A stretch of 54,775 bases of DNA. Origin: Candidatus Kerfeldbacteria bacterium (GTDB taxonomy: Bacteria; Patescibacteriota; Patescibacteriia; UBA9570; XYC2-FULL-38-9). Both the position numbers and the translations under genes were made by a program. Under the pieces are notes generated by a model. That model ran no database searches. It was not told the origin of the DNA and saw only the letters and a list, made by a program, of their open reading frames with translations. The stretch spans positions 1 to 54,775 of the forward strand of contig JAHBAR020000033.1 in the NCBI GenBank assembly GCA_018500015.2, in the 5' to 3' direction. Shown one piece after another: positions 24,546-31,573 of this stretch (within the stretch, counting starts at the first letter, position 1; the number at the start of each line of letters is the position of its first letter).

Positions 24546-25037
24546 TTAAATCGCAAAAGTTAAAAAGAGTGTAATGGCGATGAGCTGCAAAAAAAGCGCC
24601 ATACGATAGCGTACAGGGATAAACAGAAGCTGGTGGAAAAACATATGCATGGTGTAATGTTTTTTAATAAGCCATTCACCTGCGCGACCAACGCGGCTTT
24701 TTGGAGGATGTCGGCGTAGGACACTGTCAATATTAATGAGTAGATCAGGAAGAGTTCCACCGAGCGCGCCAAGCAGAGTGAGAGATCCGTGAAAGTCATC
24801 GCCGTATGTCAGCAGCAGCGTGAGCATGAGTGAAAGGACGAGGATGTCTACCGTGCCTGCTGTTTTAGCAATGCGATCATCTTTGTTGTGGATGTATCGC
24901 CAGTACACAAATTCATCGCCGTGTGGGACCATGTCGAGCAGATAATGGCTCATGATAGCGATCAAAAAACCAAGCAAGGGATTTCCTGTCCATTCGGCGA
25001 TCATGATGCCTGCAGCAGCGTGTGTTGATAGTGTCAT
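24546..25037 (-). CDS. YdjM/DUF457-like membrane protein (predicted membrane-bound hydrolase family)
   Basis: 163 aa from the ATG at 25037. THAAAGIMIAE at the N-terminus and IMSHYLLDMVPH fit the LexA-regulated membrane-bound hydrolase-like family, which keeps histidines and an aspartate near the first two helices. Further helices and a GTLPDLL segment follow. A second conserved histidine run (KKHYTMHMFFHQLLF) is near the C-terminus. The biochemical role of the family is not established. A longer reading to 25082 would overlap the upstream gene by 32 bp and lacks support. Confidence 0.6.
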   Translation of the reverse strand: MTLSTHAAAGIMIAEWTGNPLLGFLIAIMSHYLLDMVPHGDEFVYWRYIHNKDDRIAKTAGTVDILVLSLMLTLLLTYGDDFHGSLTLLGALGGTLPDLLINIDSVLRRHPPKSRVGRAGEWLIKKHYTMHMFFHQLLFIPVRYRMALFLQLIAITLFLTFAI

Positions 25038-25050
25038 ATTCGAGAAGGCT

Positions 25051-25581
25051 CTACTCAATGGTGAATTGAGTTTCTCCAGCACCAGTGCCTAACACCTCCC
25101 ACGGACCATTTTCTGATGTGGAAACAGACACTTCATAATATTCTGCTGTTCGCCCTGTATGCTGTCCAATTTCATACACCGTTATACTGTCTCCACTATG
25201 ATATGAAGCGTTGATGCGGACAATGATACTTCCTCCTTCCGTGAGCGCAAGATGAGAAGGATTTTTTTTGGATGAAAAATCGCCGATAATGGCCAATGTA
25301 TCTGAGTACGTGTTTGTTGAAGAGTCGATTGTATGTGGATGCTCAAAAGAAACAACCGCATCAACATACAATGGTGCTGAGTTTGGGCGATTCAATGTGA
25401 CTCCGCGTATGTCAGCTCCGGGCGACAAAGAGGTGTCACGAGTTATTGAACCCTGATCGATAATACGAATAAATGTTGGTTTTGCGTTTAGCGCTTGAAT
25501 TGTGAGAACAGAAATGACTACAAGAAGTACAGTAGGCAGAGAAAGAATAGCAGTTGTTTTTTTAAAAAATGGCCAACGCAT
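25051..25581 (-). CDS. Membrane-anchored extracytoplasmic protein, unknown function
   Basis: 176 aa from the ATG at 25581 (a TTG four codons earlier is less likely). Basic N-terminus (RWPFFKK) and a hydrophobic helix (about 10-30) anchor a beta-rich, Ser/Thr-rich domain of about 140 residues that faces outward. The C-terminal half (RTAEYYEVSVSTSENGPWEVLG) has a discoidin or carbohydrate-binding-module flavour, but this is weak. It is upstream of, and close to, the YdjM-like gene (13-nt gap). Confidence 0.55.
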   Translation of the reverse strand: MRWPFFKKTTAILSLPTVLLVVISVLTIQALNAKPTFIRIIDQGSITRDTSLSPGADIRGVTLNRPNSAPLYVDAVVSFEHPHTIDSSTNTYSDTLAIIGDFSSKKNPSHLALTEGGSIIVRINASYHSGDSITVYEIGQHTGRTAEYYEVSVSTSENGPWEVLGTGAGETQFTIE

Positions 25582-25625
25582 ATCACGCGACAAGCATTGT
25601 TCAATGAAAGATATAGATGGATGTG

Positions 25626-25699
25626 TGTTGCGGGGGCCGGATTTGAACCGGCGATCTCCTGGTTATGAGCCAGGCGAGCTGCCAGACTGCTCCACCCCG
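25626..25699 (-). tRNA. Initiator tRNA-Met (CAU)
   Basis: A 74-nt cloverleaf on the minus strand with anticodon loop CTCATAA. Initiator features: the first acceptor position is an unpaired C1-A72, and the D stem has A11-U24. Of the three G-C pairs normally at the base of the anticodon stem, the pair 29-41 is U-A (stem CCTGG/CCAGG). The CCA end is not encoded (CAC follows the discriminator A). Confidence 0.92.
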
Positions 25700-25806
25700 C
25701 GCATCAGCGAAGGAAATTCCCTCAATAATGCTCAATGTAGAGGTCTGTAGATCGAAAGTGACTATACAAGAAACGAGACTTACTGTCAACTATAGTTGTC
25801 CGTGTG

Positions 25807-25815
25807 TGGTATACT
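25807..25815 (+). promoter_or_regulatory. Extended -10 of the DUF2207 gene
   Basis: TGGTATACT (TATACT at 25810-25815) ends 7 nt before the ATG at 25823. Confidence 0.6.
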
Positions 25816-25822
25816 GTAGGGT

Positions 25823-27553
25823 ATGAAAAAAGCACATCTCTTGAGCATAGCTTCGTTGATGATGATGATCTTGTTGAGTGCTGTAGTGTTTGCTTCCCAA
25901 ACTCGGGCTGCAGGAGGTGAGCATATTGATTCTTTTGCTGTTGATGTCAGCGTCAATACAGACAACTCAATCGATGTAGAAGAGACGATCATGTACAATA
26001 CAGGAGGAACATATCGTCATGGCATATATCGGGATATTCGCCCATATTCTTCGCAGAATCGTCACATGTTGATTCAGAATATTCGTGTGACGGATGAAAA
26101 GTATATTCAACACCCATTTGAGACCTCGTATGTGGGCGGCAACCTTCGTTTGAAAATTGGTGATCCAGACACAACGTTTACAGGAGAGAAAACATATGTG
26201 ATTCGATACCACGCAACTCGAGCTGTTGCACATTTTGCAGAAAACGATGAAATATACTGGAACGCATTAGGGAATGCATGGACAATGCCCATTGATGTCG
26301 CGCTTGTAAGTGTTCATCTTCCAAATGCAGTCCAAGCGACGCAGTCATCGTGCTATGTAGGTCTATATGGGAGCGCTGACACACTTCCTATTACACAGGA
26401 TACACATATGTATGTGTGTGGTACATACCAGATCGCAGAAGGTGAGGATCTTACAATTGCCGTAGGTTTTCCAAAAGGAGTGGTGAATGACTATTCTGCA
26501 ACAGAAGAATTTTTTGCAACATACCTACCTTGGATGATTGGTGTCGGTGTCCCGTTGGTCGTGGGTATCTTGTGTTTTTGGTATTGGTATAAAAAAGGTC
26601 GCGATCCAAAAGGACGAGGCGTAATCATTCCGCAATATGATGTTCCTGATAATCTCTCGCCATGGGAAGTTGATGGCATCGTGAACCAAAAGGTACAATC
26701 AAAAAACATTTCAGCAGAGATTGTGTATTTGGCTACTCAAGGGTTTTTGCGTATTGAAGAGATCGAGAAAACCGGAATGCTCAGCGCGTTGCAAAAAACT
26801 GATTATCGTTTTGTTCGCATTGGGCAGACTCTTCCACAAACACGTATAAGTCGACAATTGCTCAACGAACTTTTTCCAGAGGGAAGAACAGAAATTGTCC
26901 TTTCTTCTTTGAAGAATCATTTTTACAAACAAACAAAGATAATCATCAAAACAGTACTGAACGCCCTTGTTCAAAAAAAATATTACAGCAATTTAGGTGC
27001 AATGAAGCCAGCAGCGGCTATTTTTCCGCTATTTATCCTTGTGTTTTTTTGGACTGCTCCAGCACTTTTTTCAAATAATTCATTCGGTATCTTTTTTACG
27101 CCGTATGACTGGGTAATTATGGGAATTGGTTTTACTCTATCAATTGTAATGGTCATTGTGTGTACTCGTTTGAGTCCTGCAAAAACTCCAAAAGGTGTCG
27201 AGACAAAAGAATATCTTCTTGGACTAAAGGAGTATTTGCAAATTGCAGAAAAGGATCGCCTTCAATTTCATAACGCGCCGGACAAGAAGCCGGAAGTGTT
27301 TGAGAAATTGCTACCGTACGCAATGGTGCTTGGTGTTACTTCGATTTGGGCAAAAGAGTTTGTTGATGTGTATACAACACCTCCATCGTGGTACGTTGGA
27401 ACGCATGGAAGTACATTTAATGCAGTGATATTTTCCCATTCACTCACCTCATTTTCTGCATACGCTGGAACTTCTATGACTTCCGCGCCAGGGAGTGCAG
27501 GTGGCGGTTTTTCTGGTGGTGGTGGCGGAGGAGGCGGTGGTGGAGGATGGTAA
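25823..27553 (+). CDS. DUF2207 membrane protein with glycine-rich tail
   Basis: 576 aa. Signal peptide or first helix at 5-28 (cleavage possible after TRAAG), an outward beta-rich domain (about 30-225: IDSFAVDVSVNTDNSIDVEE, a hallmark of DUF2207), a membrane helix near 235-255 followed by KKGRDPKGRGVIIPQYDVP, a cytosolic segment with a winged-helix feel, two more helices (about 395-445), and a tail ending in GGGFSGGGGGGGGGGGW. This is the common architecture of DUF2207 in CPR and other bacteria; no enzymatic function is established. Monocistronic, with its own promoter. Confidence 0.85.
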   Translation: MKKAHLLSIASLMMMILLSAVVFASQTRAAGGEHIDSFAVDVSVNTDNSIDVEETIMYNTGGTYRHGIYRDIRPYSSQNRHMLIQNIRVTDEKYIQHPFETSYVGGNLRLKIGDPDTTFTGEKTYVIRYHATRAVAHFAENDEIYWNALGNAWTMPIDVALVSVHLPNAVQATQSSCYVGLYGSADTLPITQDTHMYVCGTYQIAEGEDLTIAVGFPKGVVNDYSATEEFFATYLPWMIGVGVPLVVGILCFWYWYKKGRDPKGRGVIIPQYDVPDNLSPWEVDGIVNQKVQSKNISAEIVYLATQGFLRIEEIEKTGMLSALQKTDYRFVRIGQTLPQTRISRQLLNELFPEGRTEIVLSSLKNHFYKQTKIIIKTVLNALVQKKYYSNLGAMKPAAAIFPLFILVFFWTAPALFSNNSFGIFFTPYDWVIMGIGFTLSIVMVIVCTRLSPAKTPKGVETKEYLLGLKEYLQIAEKDRLQFHNAPDKKPEVFEKLLPYAMVLGVTSIWAKEFVDVYTTPPSWYVGTHGSTFNAVIFSHSLTSFSAYAGTSMTSAPGSAGGGFSGGGGGGGGGGGW

Positions 27554-27560
27554 AGTACGA

Positions 27561-27589
27561 TTGACAGTCGGCTTTCTCTTGTATACAGT
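27561..27589 (+). promoter_or_regulatory. Promoter of tRNA-Leu
   Basis: TTGACA (27561-27566), 17-nt spacer, TACAGT (27584-27589); a TATACA at 27582-27587 overlaps it. The predicted start is about 12 nt upstream of the tRNA 5' end. Confidence 0.5.
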
Positions 27590-27607
27590 ATCTCCTGCTA
27601 CTTCTTT

Positions 27608-27689
27608 GCCGGGGTGGCGGAACTGGCAGACGCACGCGACTCAAGATCGCGCGGAGAAATCCATAAGGGTTCGATTCCCTTCCTCGGCA
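27608..27689 (+). tRNA. tRNA-Leu (CAA)
   Basis: An 82-nt type II tRNA with a long variable arm. Acceptor GCCGGGG pairs with CCTCGGC, anticodon loop CTCAAGA gives CAA, and the T arm is AGGGTTCGATTCCCT. CCA is not encoded. Confidence 0.95.
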
Positions 27690-27695
27690 CAGTTT

Positions 27696-27727
27696 AAGAA
27701 AAGCGCCCGATAGTGGGTGTTTTTCTT
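27696..27727 (+). terminator. Terminator after tRNA-Leu
   Basis: AAGAAAAGCGCCC (27696-27708) pairs with GGGTGTTTTTCTT (27715-27727) with two G-U pairs and a 6-nt loop. It ends 7 nt before the extended -10 of parA. Confidence 0.7.
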
Positions 27728-27734
27728 ATGCGTG

Positions 27735-27743
27735 TGGTATACT
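27735..27743 (+). promoter_or_regulatory. Extended -10 of parA-parB
   Basis: TGGTATACT (TATACT at 27738-27743) ends 9 nt before the ATG at 27753. Confidence 0.6.
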
Positions 27744-27752
27744 GCCTAAGAT

Positions 27753-28577
27753 ATGTCTCGAGTGATTTCGATCGTCAATCAAAAAGGTGGAGTCGGTAAA
27801 ACCACAACTTCAGTAAGCCTTGCGGCAGCCCTTGTAAAAGAAGGAAAAAAAGTGCTTTTGCTCGATATGGATGCGCAGGGGAATGCGACATCTGGTCTTG
27901 GCGTTGATCCAGCCAACTGCACAAAAACAATTTATGACGTAATAATTGGTGAATCACGTTTGTCGGAGGTGATTGTAAGTACTGTTGTTGATGGCTTGCA
28001 TCTTGTGCCAGCAAACGCCGATCTTTCTGGAGCAACAGTAGAGCTTGTCTCTGTTGAGCGTCGCGAATTTCGTTTGCGTGAAGCGGTACAAGAAGTGCTT
28101 GGTTACTATGATTTTATTTTTATTGATTGTCCGCCCTCACTTGGTGTACTCACAATCAACGGTATCGTTGCGTCTGACGAAGTGATTATTCCAGTACAAA
28201 CAGAGTATTATGCACTCGAAGGTCTTGGGCAGCTGTTACAAACGATCCAACTCATCAAGGAGCATTTGCATCCAGAGCTCGTAATTCTTGGCGCGGTGCT
28301 TACCATGTATGATAAGCGTTATAGACTCTCTGAAGGAGTGTTTCGTGACATGTATCAACATTTTCCCCATCGCGTGTTCCGTTCGGTGATTCCTCGTAAC
28401 GTGCGCCTTGCTGAAGCACCGTCCTATGGAAAGCCGATCACGCAGTATGATCCGTCATCAAAAGGCGCGCGCGCCTACCAAAAGCTTGCGAGGGAAGTGC
28501 TGATTACAGAAAAAAATTCACCAATTCGACACGATATACCACAAGAGATCAACGAAGATGACACCTATGATCAATAA
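27753..28577 (+). CDS. parA: Chromosome partitioning ATPase ParA (Soj)
   Basis: 274 aa. The deviant Walker A NQKGGVGKTTTSV near residue 8, the switch region LLDMDAQGNAT, the Walker B IFIDCPPSLG and the EYYALEGLGQLL block place it in the chromosomal ParA/Soj group. It binds DNA with ATP and moves ParB-parS complexes during segregation. parB follows with a 20-bp overlap. I saw no canonical parS site near the pair. Confidence 0.95.
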   Translation: MSRVISIVNQKGGVGKTTTSVSLAAALVKEGKKVLLLDMDAQGNATSGLGVDPANCTKTIYDVIIGESRLSEVIVSTVVDGLHLVPANADLSGATVELVSVERREFRLREAVQEVLGYYDFIFIDCPPSLGVLTINGIVASDEVIIPVQTEYYALEGLGQLLQTIQLIKEHLHPELVILGAVLTMYDKRYRLSEGVFRDMYQHFPHRVFRSVIPRNVRLAEAPSYGKPITQYDPSSKGARAYQKLAREVLITEKNSPIRHDIPQEINEDDTYDQ

Positions 28578-29460
28578 AAATCCAAAAGGACTTGGTCGCG
28601 GACTCAGCTCACTCATCCCAACACAATCGCAAAAGCTTCACATCGCATCACAAGTGCGCCTTACAGAAAAAGCACAACATGGATTGATGGATCTGCCAAT
28701 TGATTCAATTACCCCAAACCCTTTCCAGCCGCGCCTGCATTTTGATGAGCGCGATTTACGAGAGCTCGCAGACTCGATTGCAGAATACGGCGTGCTTGAA
28801 CCAGTGGTCGTGACTTCGGCGGGAGTAGGAAAGTGGCAATTGATTGCTGGCGAGCGTCGTTTTCGCGCATCGCAACTTGCCGGCAAAATAACAATCCCTG
28901 CAATTGTGCGTACAGCAACTGAGCTTGAACGTTTGGAAATTGCATTGATCGAAAATATTCAGCGCGCAGATCTCAATCCAATCGAACAAGCACAGTCACT
29001 CGCAAAACTTGTGAAGGATTTTGGTCTAACTCAAGAACAAGCTGCAAAAAAACTTGGGATCGCACGCTCCTCTCTCGCAAATTCTATTCGTTTACTTGAG
29101 TTGCCTGACGAGATTCAGCAAGGTTTGATGGAACGTAAAATTACAGAGGGGCATGCTAAAGTATTACTTGGAATCGAAAACGCTCAAGCACAGCTTGAGC
29201 TCTACAAGCAGATGACTTCTGGTCGCGCAATGTCTGTGAAGGAGTTGTCGTCAATCGCAAAAACAAATCAATCATCAAAGAAGCACTCTGTGGTTACTGT
29301 TGTACGTGATTTTGAAACGCGAGCACTTGAAGAAGAGATGCAAAAAGCGCTTGGAACAAAAGTACGCATCGAACCCGGGGCAAAGGGAAAAAAGAGTATT
29401 GTGATCGATACCTTTTCTCCAGAGCAAATGCAGGCAATTGTCCGTAAATTGACACAGTGA
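28558..29460 (+). CDS. parB: Chromosome partitioning protein ParB (Spo0J)
   Basis: 300 aa. N-terminal GLGRGLSSLIP box (ParA contact), ParB N-domain with ITPNPFQPR, the CTPase motif GERRFRA, ENIQRADLNPIEQA, an HTH for parS (LTQEQAAKKLGIARSSLANSI), and a C-terminal dimerisation domain. A second in-frame ATG at 28567 is an equally good start. Overlaps parA by 20 bp (11 bp with the second start). Confidence 0.94.
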   Translation: MTPMINKNPKGLGRGLSSLIPTQSQKLHIASQVRLTEKAQHGLMDLPIDSITPNPFQPRLHFDERDLRELADSIAEYGVLEPVVVTSAGVGKWQLIAGERRFRASQLAGKITIPAIVRTATELERLEIALIENIQRADLNPIEQAQSLAKLVKDFGLTQEQAAKKLGIARSSLANSIRLLELPDEIQQGLMERKITEGHAKVLLGIENAQAQLELYKQMTSGRAMSVKELSSIAKTNQSSKKHSVVTVVRDFETRALEEEMQKALGTKVRIEPGAKGKKSIVIDTFSPEQMQAIVRKLTQ

Positions 29461-29475
29461 TTTTAGAGGCTATCG

Positions 29476-31002
29476 CTAGTTTCGTGGGCGGATTTTGAGT
29501 ATGTCGAGGAATCGTCGATTCTTTTTGTTTGTGTAGCTTCGAATGTGATGGCGTGCGTTATTTGTTTTGACAAACTCGAGCCAATCAGCTGAAGGGCCCT
29601 TGCGTTGAGGGTTCACAAGAATTTCAACCACGTCACCGTTTTTTAACGTAGTGTCTAGTGAAGCTTGTTGATCGTTAATGCGCACTCCTGAACACGTATT
29701 TCCTAAATCAGAGTGAATGCGGTAGGCAAAATCGACGGGTGTTGCTTCTTCTGGAAGCTCAATTACATCACCGCGTGGAGTGAAAACGAAAATATGATTT
29801 TGGAAAAAGTCAATTTTAAGATCTTCCAAAAATTGTTCACCTGATTTTTCTTGTATTTGCAATGCAGCAAGGTCGCGCACCCACGCCATTTTTTGATCAA
29901 TCGCCCCTTTTGATTTTGGACGCTCTTTATATTTCCAGTGTGCAGCAATACCGTACTCGGCCTCTTCGTGCATTTCGGGTGTACGAATTTGAATCTCTAT
30001 GATTTCTGCATTCTCACCAGATGGAATAAATTGTGGCGGAGCAAAAACAGTGGTGTGCAGCGATTGATAACCGTTTGGCTTCGGCTGGGCGATGTAATCT
30101 TTGATGCGCCCTTTCAGTGGTTTACAGACTTCGTGCACAATACCGAGTGCCGCATAACACATTGCAATATTTGGCACAAGAACTCGCACAGCAACGAGGT
30201 CGTATACTTTTTCAATGTCACGTTGATGTTTGATCAGTTTTTTGTATGTTGAAAATAAATGCTTTGCGCGACCATGAATGGAGAGTACAGACACATCGTG
30301 CGTGGTAAACGCGTCCATGAGAAATTGTTGAAAGCCCTCAACAAATTTTTCCTTTTCTTTAAACTGCGGCAAGATTTTCTTTGTGAGCCATTTGTACTCT
30401 TCTGGGTAGACATATGGAAACGCCAAATCCTCGATGCGGCCTTTGATAATGCCCATGCCTAAGCGATTTGCAATCGGTGCAAAAATTTCCAAGCTTTCAA
30501 GAGCAACACGTTTTTGTTTTTCAGGAGGGAGCGCATCAAGCGTTTCGAGGTTGTCGATGCGATCGGCAAACTTAATCAAGATAACGCGCACATCTTGCGC
30601 CATTGCAACAAACATCCGACGCAAATTTTCGACATACCGATCGGCACCGCGATATTTGAGCTTGCCCAGCTTGGTGATTCCTTCAACCAATGTTGCAATT
30701 TCTTTTCCAAATCGCGCTTCGATATCCTCAAGTGTTTTTTCTGTATCTTCAGGAACATCATGGAGTAGAGTTGCCGCAATAGTGCGTTCATCAAGGCCGA
30801 GGTCGGCGAGTGTCATCGCAGCGCCAAGCGGATGCACGATGTATGGCATGCCAGATTTGCGCAGCTGTGGACCGTGCGCATCTTTGGCAAATATAAATGC
30901 TTCTCGAATTAGCTGTCCATCGCAACTGGGATGGTACGATTGAACAGTATGAACGACATCGTCGATTGTTTTACCATGAATGTTTTGAATTGCACCTTCC
31001 AT
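29476..31002 (-). CDS. RelA/SpoT-family (p)ppGpp synthetase/hydrolase without ACT domain
   Basis: 508 aa from the ATG at 31002. The HD hydrolase domain has the SGMPYIVHPLG and TLLHDVPEDTE motifs; the synthetase domain has VYDLVAVRVLV, KDYIAQPKPNGYQSLHT and EIQIRTPEMHEEAEYGIAAH; a TGS domain follows (HIFVFTPRGDVIELPEEATP). The protein stops soon after TGS, so the helical, zinc-finger and ACT parts of full-length RSH (about 730 aa) are missing. Both activity motifs look intact, consistent with a bifunctional enzyme. The frame is open upstream to 31455, but that part runs through the structured RNA and does not look like protein. TATACG lies 6 nt before the ATG. Confidence 0.9.
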   Translation of the reverse strand: MEGAIQNIHGKTIDDVVHTVQSYHPSCDGQLIREAFIFAKDAHGPQLRKSGMPYIVHPLGAAMTLADLGLDERTIAATLLHDVPEDTEKTLEDIEARFGKEIATLVEGITKLGKLKYRGADRYVENLRRMFVAMAQDVRVILIKFADRIDNLETLDALPPEKQKRVALESLEIFAPIANRLGMGIIKGRIEDLAFPYVYPEEYKWLTKKILPQFKEKEKFVEGFQQFLMDAFTTHDVSVLSIHGRAKHLFSTYKKLIKHQRDIEKVYDLVAVRVLVPNIAMCYAALGIVHEVCKPLKGRIKDYIAQPKPNGYQSLHTTVFAPPQFIPSGENAEIIEIQIRTPEMHEEAEYGIAAHWKYKERPKSKGAIDQKMAWVRDLAALQIQEKSGEQFLEDLKIDFFQNHIFVFTPRGDVIELPEEATPVDFAYRIHSDLGNTCSGVRINDQQASLDTTLKNGDVVEILVNPQRKGPSADWLEFVKTNNARHHIRSYTNKKNRRFLDILKIRPRN

Positions 31003-31008
31003 ATATGG

Positions 31009-31016
31009 CGTATACT
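31009..31016. promoter_or_regulatory. Overlapping divergent -10 boxes for the RSH gene and the large RNA
   Basis: The 8-bp string CGTATACT reads as TATACT on the plus strand (31011-31016, towards the RNA) and TATACG on the minus strand (31014-31009, 6 nt before the RSH start codon). A possible plus-strand -35 is TTGCAC at 30990-30995 (15-nt spacer). Only one polymerase could occupy the site at a time. Confidence 0.5.
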
Positions 31017-31022
31017 CTAGCG

Positions 31023-31565
31023 CTAAAATGCTTTGCTTGACAAGAGCTCTCTTTGTAAAGTAACCTGTCGCCACTTTTACAGAGACAGTAGGCGGAGGAA
31101 AGCCTGCTGTATATCGTGTGTAGAGCTCACACTGTCGCGGCCCTAAGCCGATAGGGTGCTGTGCTTTGTTCTCGCACATGATTTGTGGGCGGTGACGTTG
31201 TTCTCCCAACGTCGGCTGGGATCGCGATTGAGCGGTCGCAGATGAACATGAGAGCTCCGCAGAGGCTCTCTGAAAGATTGTCTTCCTTGGACGCTGCGTA
31301 GAGGTACTCGAGTCGAGGCCGCAGCAAAAAAGGAGTGGTGTGAGTTTATGAAGCGAATGCGACTCGCAAGAGTCGCTCCACTGGCGATTGCCAATTAGCT
31401 TCTGCTCACTGCTGCTCATAGGCAGTCGGAAAAAATGTTCATCAAATCCCGGCAAACCGTTAACACCTCTGTAGAATAGCTTTTGATGTGTCTCTCATTG
31501 ATGCGCGCCAGCCTCCTAAGGGCGCCGCAGCATGAATAGAGCACCTCTCAAAAGCTTTTCTTTTT
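31023..31565 (+). ncRNA. Large structured RNA of about 540 nt, identity unresolved (RNase P RNA is the leading known candidate)
   Basis: No plus-strand protein is visible. The region holds many perfect hairpins: GACGTTG/CAACGTC (31193-31213), GAGAGC/GCTCTC, GCTGCG/CGCAGC (31292-31325), GCGACTC/GAGTCGC closed by a GCAA GNRA loop on the plus strand only (31358-31375), and ACTGC/GCAGT. It ends in a long hairpin (31478-31556) with AGCTTTTGA pairing TCAAAAGCT and a T tract to 31565, a terminator for plus-strand transcription. The promoter is at 31011-31016. Near the 5' end, CGCC (31069-31072) and GGCGGAGGAAAG (31091-31102) resemble the P2, P3 and CR-I part of RNase P RNA, but I could not find the distal CR-V (ACAGAA) element, and other parts do not match. 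It also does not look like tmRNA, SRP RNA or 6S RNA. Confidence 0.65.
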
Positions 31566-31573
31566 GAAAACAT

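Noticed and set aside
27542-29475. parS site near parAB
   Set aside because: No TGTTTCACGTGAAACA-like palindrome was seen.
31003-31455. 151-codon N-terminal extension of the RSH protein
   Set aside because: It runs antisense through the structured RNA, is rich in Ser, Thr, Cys and Gln without a domain, and lies upstream of the TATACG box at the real start.
31023-31565. tmRNA, 6S RNA, SRP RNA or group II intron as identity of the large RNA
   Set aside because: No tag frame and tRNA-like ends, no 6S-type single long hairpin, no SRP GGAAGCAGC-type loop and no intron domain V were found. RNase P RNA is kept only as a partial match.
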